From assembly GCA_020634855.1 (NCBI GenBank), contig JACKAU010000002.1, positions 930,001 to 994,000 of the forward strand: 64,000 nucleotides of DNA, read 5' to 3'. The notes below the pieces were generated by a model. It was not told the origin of the DNA. It did not search any database and worked only from the letters and a program-made list of their open reading frames with translations. Origin of the DNA: Anaerolineales bacterium (lineage in GTDB: Bacteria; Chloroflexota; Anaerolineae; 4572-78; J111). A program made the position numbers and the translations under genes. Position 1 is the first letter of the stretch. Every line of letters begins with the position of its first letter. Below are positions 8,442-17,155 of the stretch, piece after piece.

Positions 8442-9881
8442 CTATTGGCTGCCACCCAAGCTGCCAATCGGCAAATCGCCGCAGCGATCCTGCTTGTCTT
8501 CGGGCAGGAGGCAGGGTACATCGGGCCGGGTGGTGGTGACCAACTCGAAATATTTGAAGTCGGGGTCATCGACGTTGACCAGCTTGACGATGTACATATC
8601 CTGGATGGCGACGTGGTCTTCGGGCCGGATGGTGATGGTACCCTTGGGGCCTTCGAACTCCAGCCCTTCCATCGCCGGAATGAGCGCTTCGGCGGAGACA
8701 TCGCCGCCGGTTTGTTTGAGCGCTTCGACGACTAACAAGGCGGCGTTCATGCCATCCGCGTCAAAGAGATCGGGCGGCGTGCCGTGGCGGGCGATAGTTT
8801 GTTCGGTCAGCCAATCGTTGATGGGGTTATCGGGCGCGGTGTAGTGGTACAGAATGCCACTGGTAAGGCCGACGTTGTTGCCAAAAAAGGCCGGCAGCGA
8901 GGCATTGTCGATAAAGGATGCGCCCAGGCCCATCTCGGCGGTGACACCTAACTCCTGGGCGGCCTGCATCATCGGGATAAAGCCGCCGCCGGCCCAGGTC
9001 ACCAGCCAGGCGTCGGCCCCGGAGTCGAGAATTTGCTCCATGTAGGGCGTGAATTCGGTGGTATCGAGCGGGGCGAAGATATCGTCGGCGACAAACTCGC
9101 CGCCAAAGGTGGTGCAAGCGTCGCGGAAAGCCTCGGCGCCACCCCAACCAAAGGAGTAATCCGGGGCGATTTGGACAAACGAGTGATATTCCGTGGTCAA
9201 ATATTGGCACAGGTTGACCGCATCCTGGTAGTTGTTGCGGCTGGTGCGGAAGGTGTGTTCATCGAAATTGACGCCGGTAATATCGTTAGCCGCGGCCGGA
9301 GCGGCGATGTGAACAATATTGTTGTCGCGGGCGATCTCTTGCAGCGTAGCGGTTGCACCGGAACTGACCGTGCCAACCAAGATATCGACGCCGCTGACCT
9401 CGACCATCTCGCGGGCGACGGTGGCCGTATTTTCAGGATCGCTTTTATCGTCGCCGACAATGACCTGGATCTGGCAGTCGCCCAGAGTGAAGGTGTTTTC
9501 TTCGCCAGGGGCAGAGCCGGTGGCGTACTCCATACCCAGCAGGAAACTGCGCTGGGTCATGGTGCCGTAAATCGAGAGCGCGCCGGTCAGGTCAGTAATC
9601 AGACCGACTTGGATCGGCTCGGCACAGGTCAGGCCCTCGGCAGAGGCCGGCTCCTCGGCTTCGGTTGCGGTTTCTTCCGTGGCCTCAGCGACGGCTTCGA
9701 CTTCGGCAGTCGGTTCGGCAGCCATTTCTTCCGTGGGTTCGGCGGCGGCTTCCTCTGCCGCCGGGGGTTCAGTCGTAGCGGCGGCCGGTTCGGCGGGAGC
9801 GGCCGGCTCCGGGGTGGCGGCGCAGCCGGTCAGTGCTGCGGCCAAGACGATGATCAACAATACTTTGTCTAGCGATTTCAT
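8442..9881 (-). CDS. Branched-chain amino-acid type ABC transporter, substrate-binding lipoprotein
   Basis: From the ATG at 9881 (AGAGGA at 9891-9896, 9-base spacing) the protein has 479 residues. An ATG six codons further upstream is less well placed. A lipoprotein signal peptide ends in ALTGC with Cys20. About 60 residues of Ala/Glu/Pro-rich linker follow, then a type I periplasmic-binding fold of the Peripla_BP_6 kind (IQVGLITDLTGALSIYG, WGGAEAFRDA). It is the first gene of the minus-strand operon SBP-livG-livF-livH-livM and sets its specificity. The long acidic linker suggests tethering on the outer face of the membrane. The ligand is not known. Confidence 0.9.
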   Translation of the reverse strand: MKSLDKVLLIIVLAAALTGCAATPEPAAPAEPAAATTEPPAAEEAAAEPTEEMAAEPTAEVEAVAEATEETATEAEEPASAEGLTCAEPIQVGLITDLTGALSIYGTMTQRSFLLGMEYATGSAPGEENTFTLGDCQIQVIVGDDKSDPENTATVAREMVEVSGVDILVGTVSSGATATLQEIARDNNIVHIAAPAAANDITGVNFDEHTFRTSRNNYQDAVNLCQYLTTEYHSFVQIAPDYSFGWGGAEAFRDACTTFGGEFVADDIFAPLDTTEFTPYMEQILDSGADAWLVTWAGGGFIPMMQAAQELGVTAEMGLGASFIDNASLPAFFGNNVGLTSGILYHYTAPDNPINDWLTEQTIARHGTPPDLFDADGMNAALLVVEALKQTGGDVSAEALIPAMEGLEFEGPKGTITIRPEDHVAIQDMYIVKLVNVDDPDFKYFELVTTTRPDVPCLLPEDKQDRCGDLPIGSLGGSQ

Positions 9882-10140
9882 CTTTGAATCTCCTCTCAAT
9901 GTATGAATTATTGTATCAATTCGATGGTCACCTGCTCCATCGCTGCTTAGGTCTTTACAGCGACAAGGTCAAGAGCAAGTGAGATATTCCATTTTATGCC
10001 ACTTTTTTGGCAGCAGAAATTATTGGCCACGAGTGTACCATGATTTGATAAGATGACCAATCGCTAGGGGACCTTTGCACAAAAAAGAGCAGCCATAGCC
10101 GCCCTAACGTTCTTGTTTGCGTGAGTATTATTCAGCAAAA

Positions 10141-10213
10141 AGCCTCCGGTCGGATTCGAACCGACGACCTACCGCTTACAAGGCGGTTGCTCTGCCAGCT
10201 GAGCTACGGAGGC
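10141..10213 (-). tRNA. tRNA-Thr (anticodon TGT)
   Basis: Read on the minus strand, the 73-base cloverleaf starts GCCTCCG and ends CGGAGGCT. The D arm is GCTC-AGCTGGCAGA-GAGC-like, the anticodon stem ACCGC/GCGGT holds loop CTTGTAA (anticodon TGT), and the T loop is GGTTCGAATCC. The acceptor stem pairs fully. CCA is not encoded. Confidence 0.96.
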
Positions 10214-10392
10214 GTGAAGAATGAAGACTGTAGAATTGAGAATGTAGAATTGATTAAAATTATAGTAAGTAAATGGGGATTTGGCAAACCTTTTTATTGA
10301 AGCGCTGTCAGGAGATCGGCGGAATTTGGGCGGCTGGGGGGAATTGTGTTACTATTCGAGTAAGAGAATCTAGCGAGTGACGGTGAGAAGCT

Positions 10393-10677
10393 ATGCCTAT
10401 TTACGAATATGTTTGTGATGCGTGTGGGGAGCGGTTCGACAAGTTGTTTTTGTCGATCAGCCGCATTCCGACGGAAATTGAATGCCCGATGTGCCAAAGC
10501 GGCGACATTCGGCGGGTGATGTCGGCCCCGGCGATTCGCTCTGGAGAAGGTGCGGCCGGAACGGCGATAGTCGAGGACAGTGCGCCGGCGAAACCACCGG
10601 TGATCGGTCGCAAGGAGATACAAGCCGCGCAAGAGAAAAAGCGGCAGTTACGCGAGCAGGCAAAGTACGGGGATTGA
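10393..10677 (+). CDS. FmdB-family zinc ribbon protein
   Basis: The 94-residue protein opens with the family signature MPIYEYVCDACGERFD and has a second CPMC pair at about residues 34-37, giving one zinc ribbon. A charged helical tail follows. Such proteins are common small putative regulators or zinc-binding adaptors; no target is established. It is transcribed toward the glycosyltransferase genes and ends directly at a hairpin-forming repeat with a T-tract. Confidence 0.88.
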   Translation: MPIYEYVCDACGERFDKLFLSISRIPTEIECPMCQSGDIRRVMSAPAIRSGEGAAGTAIVEDSAPAKPPVIGRKEIQAAQEKKRQLREQAKYGD

Positions 10678-10747
10678 TAGAGATTGGAGATTAGAGATTG
10701 GAGATTGGAGATTGGGCTGTCATTAGTCTCCAGTATCTAATCTCTTT
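10678..10747. repeat. GAGATTGGAGATT inverted repeat with T-tract
   Basis: Several GAGATTGGAGATTAGAGATTG words (10680-10714) face TAGTCTCCAGTATCTAATCTC and then TTTTTTTT (10726-10751). It lies between two convergent genes and could end transcription of fmdB. A similar element is at 22148-22230. Confidence 0.75.
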
Positions 10748-10749
10748 TT

Positions 10750-11940
10750 TTAAGTACTCGGTAGGCTTTGACCAATCGAGACCGATTGGCCGGGGCCTTG
10801 AATCTGGCGATAGACATCGACCGTATTGCGGGCGATGGCGGCCTGGGTGTACTTTTCTTCAATTCGCCGCCGTCCCTTTTGCCGCAGCGACTCCCGCAGC
10901 GAGACTTCATCGAGCAGATTCTGCAAACAGGCTTGCAATTCGTCAACACTACCCTCTTTGAAGGTTAGACCGGCATCGCCGATGACCTCCGGAATCGCGC
11001 CGGTACGCGCCCCAATCGTGATAACGCCACAAGCCATCGCTTCGATCAAAACGCGGCCAAACTGCTCTTTCCAGTTAGGCCGAGAGAGCGACGGCAGGAC
11101 CAACACATCCAACCCGCTAAAATAATGGGGTAAATGGGTGGACGGCAGTTTGTGATCGAACGTCACCCGAGGCGAGATACCCAGCCACTGTACCATCTGT
11201 TCAAATCGCTTGCGATCCGGGCCATCGCCCAACACTTGCAAACTCCACGGCCCGATCAACTTGCTGGCTGCTAAAAACAGAAGCTCTAAGCCTTTCTCTT
11301 CCACCAACCGGCCCACATAACCGATAACCAATGCCGGCTGGGTAGGCCGGCGGGCCACCCGCTGTTTGAACACGCTGATCTTGCTTTTCTTGGTTACGCG
11401 CTGCCGCCGGTAGTAGATGGCCGGATCAACGCCAAATTGTGGAATGTGGTGGATCGGGCCTTGATAGCCCTTCTCACGCCAAACGTCGGCGGCTTCACTG
11501 TTGCCTACCAGCAAGGTATCGGTTCGATTGAGAACATATCGCTCCATCCAACTAAACGGGGGCGGATAGCGTCGCAGCAAATTCTGCCAGGTGAACACCA
11601 CCGTGCCGGCGTTGACGGATTGAGCCAACCGCATAGCTTGGAAAGTAGCGAGGTTGTATGGCTCTTCATCTATATGGAAAATGTCCGGTTTGACCTGGCG
11701 CACAATACGCCGCAGTTTAGGGTAGAAGTGAAGGTGGTAGTTGCCGTTGAAGACCACGTCGGTGACGATCAGTTCGTAGCCTTTGGTGTACAATTTTTCC
11801 AGCCGCGTGGGGCCGCGAGGATCATCCCAAGAGGGGGGAACAACCACCGTTAAATCGACGCCGTCGATGGCAGCCATTTCTTCCAGCTTTTTTTGATACG
11901 CCCCCACAATGCAGGCTTTGGAGAGCATGAGAACTTTCAT
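10750..11940 (-). CDS. Glycosyltransferase family 4
   Basis: The 396-residue protein has the GT-B fold of family 4. The N-terminal domain opens MKVLMLSKACIVGAYQ. The C-terminal donor-binding domain has GYVGRLVEEKGLELL, LGDGPDRKRFE and the EX7E-type region FGRVLIEAMACGVITIG near residue 300. It would transfer a sugar from a nucleotide donor to a lipid or polysaccharide. It follows a second GT4 gene (12000-13142) on the same strand, so both probably serve one surface glycan. Donor and acceptor cannot be told. Confidence 0.9.
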   Translation of the reverse strand: MKVLMLSKACIVGAYQKKLEEMAAIDGVDLTVVVPPSWDDPRGPTRLEKLYTKGYELIVTDVVFNGNYHLHFYPKLRRIVRQVKPDIFHIDEEPYNLATFQAMRLAQSVNAGTVVFTWQNLLRRYPPPFSWMERYVLNRTDTLLVGNSEAADVWREKGYQGPIHHIPQFGVDPAIYYRRQRVTKKSKISVFKQRVARRPTQPALVIGYVGRLVEEKGLELLFLAASKLIGPWSLQVLGDGPDRKRFEQMVQWLGISPRVTFDHKLPSTHLPHYFSGLDVLVLPSLSRPNWKEQFGRVLIEAMACGVITIGARTGAIPEVIGDAGLTFKEGSVDELQACLQNLLDEVSLRESLRQKGRRRIEEKYTQAAIARNTVDVYRQIQGPGQSVSIGQSLPST

Positions 11941-11999
11941 TACAATATTCCAGTCGGATGGTCACTTGGTACAGTTATACGTTCCTCAGCGGTTAAGCT

Positions 12000-13142
12000 T
12001 CACCCAAGCAGTTGGCGATAGGCTTGCAGCGTTTCAGCAGCGGTTTTTTGCCAGGTAAATTTCTCAACCTGCTCAAATCCACGCCGGATTATCTCTTGTC
12101 GTGTCGCCTCTTCAGTACACAGGTGAGTGAGCGCCTCGGCCAGTTGAGCTACATCGGTCGGATCGATCTGCCTCGCTGCCGCGCCGGCCAGTTCCGGCAG
12201 CGAAGCCGCATTCGACGTGATCACGGGTGTACCGCAGGCCATCGCCTCCAGCACCGGCAGGCCAAACCCCTCATAGCGCGAGGGATAAACAAACACCTGA
12301 GCCGCCGCGTACAGCAGCGGTAAATCGTCTTCGGCGATCCAGCCGGGAGTAACTACGTGGTCTTCTATGTTTAATTGGCGCACCAACGCCAGCGGCTCGA
12401 AAAAGAGTGATGAGGTCTGTTGCGGCAGTTTGCCGACCAGCACCAATGGGTAAGCTGCTTGCAGGACCGAATCCAGTTGCGCGTAAGCCCGGATCAACGT
12501 ATCGACATTCTTACGAACATCATACCCCCCCAAATAGAGGATAAATTTGGCGGGCAGCTTATATTTTTGCTTCAGCGCGACAATTTGATCACACGTTTCA
12601 GCCGGTTGATAAGCCGGGGCCGGAGCCAGATAAACCACGCGAACCCGCTCGTCCGGCAACTTCAGACATCGCTGAATATCCCGCTGCGAGGCTTGGGAGT
12701 CAGCTAGAACCAGCGCGGCTCGTTTGGCGGCGGCAGCCACCAGCCGGGTGTATAGCCGCACTCGCGCATCGCCGCGATAGGCCGGTAACACCATCGGAAT
12801 GAGATCGTGAATGGTGACGACCACTGGCACGGGCGTGATCCACGGTGAGCCAAAATAGGGGACGTGGGCCAGATCGACACCTAACATTCGACATGCCCTG
12901 GGAAACGTCACCTGCTCAAACCAAACTTTCGCCAGATTGCCGGCTGGGTTCATCGGTGTCGAGGCCACAACCGCGTTTAAATTCGATCTGGCGGCCGGCG
13001 GCGGATCAAACGGTTTGGGCGAAATTAAAGAAAGCTCTAAAGTCTGGTCCGCCTCTAACAAGGCCGGGATCAGGTACTTTAGATACTGCCCGCTCCCAAC
13101 CGACGGGTTGTCCCAAAACCAGGCGTTGACGGCAATTTTCAA
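12000..13142 (-). CDS. Glycosyltransferase family 4, TTG start
   Basis: The frame extends up to 13409, but codons above 13142 cross an inserted IS element and look like no GT. The TTG at 13142 gives LKIAVNAWFWDNPSVGSGQY, a normal GT4 N-terminus, with GAGAG 7-8 bases upstream; I take this start (380 residues). The donor-site motif is EGFGLPVLEAMACGTPVITS near residue 290, followed by LPELAG. The IS5-type element ends 27 bases before the start codon and now separates the gene from a TATAAT at 14220-14225. Confidence 0.87.
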   Translation of the reverse strand: MKIAVNAWFWDNPSVGSGQYLKYLIPALLEADQTLELSLISPKPFDPPPAARSNLNAVVASTPMNPAGNLAKVWFEQVTFPRACRMLGVDLAHVPYFGSPWITPVPVVVTIHDLIPMVLPAYRGDARVRLYTRLVAAAAKRAALVLADSQASQRDIQRCLKLPDERVRVVYLAPAPAYQPAETCDQIVALKQKYKLPAKFILYLGGYDVRKNVDTLIRAYAQLDSVLQAAYPLVLVGKLPQQTSSLFFEPLALVRQLNIEDHVVTPGWIAEDDLPLLYAAAQVFVYPSRYEGFGLPVLEAMACGTPVITSNAASLPELAGAAARQIDPTDVAQLAEALTHLCTEEATRQEIIRRGFEQVEKFTWQKTAAETLQAYRQLLG

Positions 13143-13168
13143 AAGCGACTCTCTGCAAAAATTGGAAA

Positions 13169-14203
13169 AGACGTGTTGCGAAATAAGGTAAACCTGAGTA
13201 TTGTAACGATAAAATAGGATAAAGAAGGTGAAGCAGGTGATAAATATAAACCGAGCCTTAAAGTCAGAGCGTTTGCTGAAAGCATTAACCGGGGTGAGTG
13301 TCGCTGAATTCAACACCCTACTCCCGAGCTTTGATGCTGCTGTAACCAAGAGCAAGCGAGAGCAGAAAACTAACCGCAAACGAGCCGAGGGAGGTGGCCG
13401 AAAACACACCTTGCTGACCAGTCAGCACCAACTCTTCTTCATCCTGTTTTACCTGAAATGTTATCCGACCTTTGATCTGGCCGGCTTCTTTTTTGATGTC
13501 GACCGCTCCCGAAGCTGGCATTGGGTCCAGGAGTTGTTACCTATTCTGGAAAAAACATTGGCTTGGCAGGTGGTCCTGCCGAAACGCAAGATCCGCACCG
13601 TAGAAGAATTCATGCACCACTTTCCCGAGATCAAGGATATTTTCATTGATGGTACAGAACGCCCCGTGCAACGACCCCAAAAGGGCAAAGCCCAACGCAA
13701 GCACTATTCCGGCAAGCAAAAAGAGCATACGGTGCGCAACTTGGTTGTAACCGATGAACAAACCGCCATCTTGTGCTTAACCCCAACCAAACCAGGATCT
13801 CGACAGGATTATCATCGCTTCAAACAGTCTCAGCTTGGCGAGCACATTCCGACTGATGTCGGGGTCTGGGTTGATCTCGGTTTTATGGGCATCAAGAAAG
13901 ATTATCCCCAACTCGATGTCGTGATGCCCCATAAAAGTAGTAAACACCATCCCTTGACCCCAGACCAAAAGGCTGACAACCAGACCATTAGCGCGGGCCG
14001 CATTGTGGTTGAGCATGCCTTGGCTGGCATCAAACGGTTCCGCTGTTTAACCGATACCTATCGCAATAAAAGCCAATCTCTCGCTGATTTGTTCATGCTG
14101 GTCGCTTGTGGCTTGTGGAATTACCACCTTCGCCACGCTTAATCCTTTGACTTCTTACCTTATGCTGTCTCTTTTTTTCGGCTCCTTATTTCACAACATG
14201 TCT
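13169..14203 (+). mobile_element. IS5-superfamily insertion sequence, complete
   Basis: The ends are inverted repeats: AGACGTGTTGCGAAATAAGG (13169-13188) against the reverse complement of 14184-14203, AGACATGTTGTGAAATAAGG, 18 of 20 identical. Length is 1035 bp with one intact transposase gene. AAA flanks both sides (13166-13168 and 14204-14206), a possible 3-bp target duplication in an A-rich spot. Confidence 0.88.
13228..14142 (+). CDS. IS5-type transposase (DDE_Tnp_4)
   Basis: The 304-residue protein has an N-terminal helix-turn-helix region (about 60-110, with a basic KSKREQKTNRKRAEGGGRKH before it) and a DDE domain. FIDGTERPVQRP (about 139) holds the first Asp, WVDLGFMG (about 213) the second, and VEHALAGIKRFR (about 260) the Glu. 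KHYSGKQKEHTVRNLVV is typical of the group. All three acidic residues are present and the frame is unbroken, so the element may be active. Confidence 0.93.
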   Translation: MKQVININRALKSERLLKALTGVSVAEFNTLLPSFDAAVTKSKREQKTNRKRAEGGGRKHTLLTSQHQLFFILFYLKCYPTFDLAGFFFDVDRSRSWHWVQELLPILEKTLAWQVVLPKRKIRTVEEFMHHFPEIKDIFIDGTERPVQRPQKGKAQRKHYSGKQKEHTVRNLVVTDEQTAILCLTPTKPGSRQDYHRFKQSQLGEHIPTDVGVWVDLGFMGIKKDYPQLDVVMPHKSSKHHPLTPDQKADNQTISAGRIVVEHALAGIKRFRCLTDTYRNKSQSLADLFMLVACGLWNYHLRHA

Positions 14204-14219
14204 AAAGAATTAACGGATA

Positions 14220-14247
14220 ATTATACTCACCCCCCGTCGAGGAGCAA
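14220..14247 (-). promoter_or_regulatory. Probable original promoter of the GT4 gene, now behind the IS element
   Basis: On the minus strand a TTGCTC (14242-14247) and a perfect TATAAT (14220-14225) are 16 bases apart. Without the insertion the TATAAT would lie about 40 bases before the TTG start at 13142, a normal distance. The -35 is weak, so this rests mainly on the -10 and the geometry. Confidence 0.5.
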
Positions 14248-14255
14248 GCGCCTCG

Positions 14256-14894
14256 CTACTTGACGTTTTCAGGCCACTCCTTTACACTAAAAAGAAGGGA
14301 TGATGGATCATCCGGCAGAACCTCTACCTGACGTGCTGTCAGCAGGCCATGCTGCCCATCGACGATAAACTGCGCTTGAAGCACTAACTTTGTTTCGAGA
14401 TGAAGCCAAACGGCTAGGCTATCGCCGTCGGGAAAGATTAACGCGATTTTTTGGGCCGGCTCACCGTTGATATGAGTTACTGTCTCACTCGCGGTTTGAG
14501 ACGGTGTTTCCAAAAGGTCGGTGATCGTATCGAAGGCGTCGGATACGGGCGAAAGTGCGGTCACACCAGATGTAAGCGATGTGTTCGGCTCGAAGCGGTT
14601 GTACAGCCACCTCTGCTGACCATCGAATACAAACGTTTGACCGGCCAGGGCCGGTGCGGTTGTTTCCAGAATTTCGTAGCGATAGCGCGAACCGGCGCGC
14701 CAGGTTTCCACGGTGAGCGGACCGGACAGCGGGATTGCTGGCCAGTCGATGTCCCAGATGGTGTGTTGGGGGGTCATCCAGGCTTGAGCCAGACGGGTTT
14801 GCACCAATTCCGGTTCAATCGATTGCGAACGAACACAGCCGACGCTAACAAAAATAAGAGCGCCGAATAATAACATTAAAATCTTGAATCTCAT
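14256..14894 (-). CDS. Putative lipoprotein, LolA/RseB-like fold
   Basis: The 212-residue protein has a lipoprotein signal peptide ending in VSVGC (Cys at residue 20). The rest is predicted mostly beta: WRAGSRYRYEILE, TFVFDGQQRWLYN, HLETKLVLQAQFIVDG. This pattern resembles the half-barrel of outer-membrane lipoprotein sorting or MucB/RseB N-terminal domains, whose members often monitor envelope state or bind lipids. It stands alone on the minus strand, upstream of the stranded GT promoter and divergent from the DUF151 gene. The fold assignment is by pattern only. Confidence 0.65.
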   Translation of the reverse strand: MRFKILMLLFGALIFVSVGCVRSQSIEPELVQTRLAQAWMTPQHTIWDIDWPAIPLSGPLTVETWRAGSRYRYEILETTAPALAGQTFVFDGQQRWLYNRFEPNTSLTSGVTALSPVSDAFDTITDLLETPSQTASETVTHINGEPAQKIALIFPDGDSLAVWLHLETKLVLQAQFIVDGQHGLLTARQVEVLPDDPSSLLFSVKEWPENVK

Positions 14895-14937
14895 ACTTAA
14901 ATTATAGTGCCATTAGAATTTACTAACTAAATTCTAC

Positions 14938-14966
14938 TTGTATGCAAAATTGGGATGTGGTATAAT
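14938..14966 (+). promoter_or_regulatory. Promoter of the DUF151 nuclease gene
   Basis: A perfect TATAAT at 14961-14966 is preceded by TGG (extended -10). A weak -35, TTGTAT, is at 14938-14943 with 17-base spacing. The start codon is 52 bases downstream of the -10. Confidence 0.7.
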
Positions 14967-15017
14967 CCGAAAACTTCATTGGCATAATAGTTTAGACTAA
15001 ACCTAAGGAGGCCAGGG

Positions 15018-15557
15018 TTGATCGAAGTTAGTATAGATAGTATACGAGTGAGTTTAATGTCTCAACACCGCGTCGTGGTACTCAAAGAGATAGACTCAGA
15101 TCGCTACCTCCCCATCTGGATCGGGCCATTTGAAGCCGATGCCATCACCTTGCAATTGCAAGGGGTTGAGGTAGCCCGTCCTCTAACCCACGATTTGCTG
15201 AAGGGCGTAATCGACAAAATGGGGGCCAAAATTTCTCACGTCACGGTCACCGAACTTAAAAATGACACCTTTTACGCCCGCATCATTATGGACGTTAACG
15301 GCAAAAGCGTAGAAATCGACTCTCGCCCCAGTGATGCCATCGCTTTGGCGGTTCGAGTCAATGCACCTCTCTTTGTGGCCGAAGAAGTTATGGAAATGGC
15401 TTCGATCGTGCCCGAAACCGATATCGAGGGCGCTGATCTGGAGTTCGCGGTCAAGGATGAGGACACGGCCCCGGTGTCGGCTGAAGAGCAAGAAAAGTTA
15501 TCGGCCTTTAGCGACTTCATCAACGAGCTTGACCTGGACGACCTGGGTAATAATTAG
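15018..15557 (+). CDS. DUF151 bifunctional nuclease domain protein
   Basis: The 179-residue protein starts at TTG with a strong AAGGAGG at 15005-15011. Residues 1-135 carry the BFN/DUF151 fold: VVVLKEIDSDRYLPIWIGPFEADAI, then RPLTHDLL, and SRPSDAIALAVRVNAPLFV. An acidic tail follows (about 140-179). Family members from plants show RNase and DNase activity in vitro, and bacterial ones are often near DNA-metabolism genes. It is 230 bases upstream of dnaB on the same strand but has its own promoter, and dnaB has another. Confidence 0.92.
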   Translation: MIEVSIDSIRVSLMSQHRVVVLKEIDSDRYLPIWIGPFEADAITLQLQGVEVARPLTHDLLKGVIDKMGAKISHVTVTELKNDTFYARIIMDVNGKSVEIDSRPSDAIALAVRVNAPLFVAEEVMEMASIVPETDIEGADLEFAVKDEDTAPVSAEEQEKLSAFSDFINELDLDDLGNN

Positions 15558-15695
15558 ACTTAATCGTTTCAATCAATTGTAGAGTTATTAGGCAGCCCTT
15601 GACTCAGGCTGTTTAATACCTGTTTTGCCTGTTCCACCTGCCTCACAAGACGACACCTGTTACAAGTATCCTAAAATTTTTGTTTTGAATATTGT

Positions 15696-15750
15696 CACGT
15701 GCGCGTGCAGATTGCTTCGGTTCAGTTCTTGACGAAGCCCCGCGCACGTG
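15696..15750. repeat. Inverted repeat CACGTGCGCG/CGCGCACGTG in the dnaB promoter
   Basis: Two perfect 10-base arms (15696-15705 and 15741-15750) lie 35 bases apart. The right arm fills the spacer between the -35 and -10 of the dnaB promoter. The arms could form a stem, or be two sites for a looping regulator. No matching known operator is recognised. Confidence 0.75.
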
Positions 15751-15757
15751 TTATTAT
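15729..15757 (+). promoter_or_regulatory. dnaB promoter
   Basis: TTGACG (15729-15734, 5 of 6 to consensus), a 17-base spacer and TATTAT (15752-15757, 5 of 6). The predicted start of transcription is near 15764, leaving a leader of about 25 bases. Confidence 0.72.
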
Positions 15758-15762
15758 CTATA

Positions 15763-15780
15763 CTAGAACTGATGTTCTAG
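15763..15780. promoter_or_regulatory. Candidate LexA (SOS) operator at the dnaB start site
   Basis: CTAGAAC-TGAT-GTTCTAG is a perfect palindrome containing GAAC-N4-GTTC, the LexA box of Gram-positive bacteria. It covers the predicted transcription start of dnaB, where a repressor would block initiation. No lexA gene lies in the window. Confidence 0.55.
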
Positions 15781-15790
15781 CGAGCAACTC

Positions 15791-17152
15791 ATGACCGATA
15801 CGATATCAACGGCTGTCCCTGATAAATTACAACCCCATAACATCGAGGCTGAAGAAGCTGTCTTAGGTTCGCTGTTAATTGATCCGGATGCTATTCTACG
15901 CGTCTCGACGTTTTTGAGTCCCAACGACTTTTACGTCCAGCGTCACGGCTGGGTTTATGAATCGATTCTTGACCTGCACGAACGCCGCCAGCCGTCCGAC
16001 CTGGTCACGCTGTCCGATGAACTAGAGCGGCGCAACCAATTAGGCGAAGTGGGCGGTTCGGCCTACCTGACCGGCTTGATTAACGCCACCCCAACCTCAA
16101 TTCACGTTGAATATTACGCCCGCATTGTCGAGCGAACGGCGGTCTTGCGACGGCTGATCGATGCGGCCAGCAAGATCGCCCAGTTAGCCTACCAGGACGC
16201 CGAAGATGCCGATGAAGTGGTTGACCGGGCCGAAGAGATTATATTTGCCATTTCCGAGCGGCGCATCGACCGCGACCTGAAACCGATTCGCCAGGTGTTG
16301 GAGTCGTTTTATGATCGGGTCGAATACCTGCACCAGCATCAGGGCGAGGTCATTGGCATTCCGACCGGCCTGGCCGATTTGGACAAACTGCTAGGCGGCC
16401 TCCAGAGATCGGATATGGTGGTTATGGCCGGACGACCGGGGATGGGCAAAACCAGTTTGGCCTTGAGCATCGCCCTGCAATCGGCGCGGCAGTGGCAGAA
16501 GCGGGTGGCGGTGTTTAGCCTGGAAATGAGCGACGAGCAGTTGGTGCAGCGGTTGGTCTCGGCCGAAACCGGCATCGACAGTCAGCGGCTGCGCCTGGGC
16601 AACATCAAAGCCGATGAGTGGCCGACCTTTTACCAGGCCATCCGGCTGCTGTCGGAAACCTCTATTTTTATCGATGACACGCCGGCGATTTCAGCTCTGG
16701 AACTGCGGTCTAAGGCCCGCCGGCTGCATGCCGAGCATGGGTTGGATATGATCATTGTCGATTACCTGCAACTGATGAGCGGCGGCACCCGCAATGAGAA
16801 CCGCCAGCAGGAGATCAGCTTTATCTCGCGCTCGATCAAAGGCCTGGCCCGCGAGTTGAACATCCCCATTTTAGCTTTGAGCCAGTTGTCGCGGCAAGTC
16901 GAGTCGCGGGCCGATAAACGACCGATGCTGTCGGACTTGCGCGAGTCCGGTTCAATCGAGCAGGACGCCGATGTGGTCCTCTTCATCTATCGCGACGAAG
17001 TTTATAACCCCGATACCGAACTCCCCAACATCGCCGAGATTATCGTCAGCAAGCATCGTTCTGGCCCGACCGGCGTCTTCTCAGTATACTTCAAGAAGCA
17101 TCTGGCCCAGTTTGTCGATTTAGAAGTTAGAACGCAAGCGTTGGATTATTAA
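15791..17152 (+). CDS. dnaB: Replicative DNA helicase DnaB
   Basis: The 453-residue protein has the full DnaB layout: an N-terminal primase-interaction domain (LQPHNIEAEEAVLGSLLIDP at the start), a linker, and a RecA-type helicase core with Walker A GRPGMGKTS at about 217, Walker B IIVDYLQLM at about 320 and the C-terminal ARADVVLFIYR-type motif (DADVVLFIYRDE at about 395). It unwinds the fork as a hexamer. There is no intein. The DnaD-like gene follows 3 bases later and the loader overlaps that one, so helicase and probable loaders are made together. Regulation may include the LexA-type box just upstream. Confidence 0.97.
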   Translation: MTDTISTAVPDKLQPHNIEAEEAVLGSLLIDPDAILRVSTFLSPNDFYVQRHGWVYESILDLHERRQPSDLVTLSDELERRNQLGEVGGSAYLTGLINATPTSIHVEYYARIVERTAVLRRLIDAASKIAQLAYQDAEDADEVVDRAEEIIFAISERRIDRDLKPIRQVLESFYDRVEYLHQHQGEVIGIPTGLADLDKLLGGLQRSDMVVMAGRPGMGKTSLALSIALQSARQWQKRVAVFSLEMSDEQLVQRLVSAETGIDSQRLRLGNIKADEWPTFYQAIRLLSETSIFIDDTPAISALELRSKARRLHAEHGLDMIIVDYLQLMSGGTRNENRQQEISFISRSIKGLARELNIPILALSQLSRQVESRADKRPMLSDLRESGSIEQDADVVLFIYRDEVYNPDTELPNIAEIIVSKHRSGPTGVFSVYFKKHLAQFVDLEVRTQALDY

Positions 17153-17155
17153 GCG

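Noticed and set aside
9033..9872. A 279-codon plus-strand frame opposite the binding protein
   Set aside because: It is a shadow of a strongly supported gene; its Gly/Arg-rich end mirrors the Ala/Glu/Pro linker.
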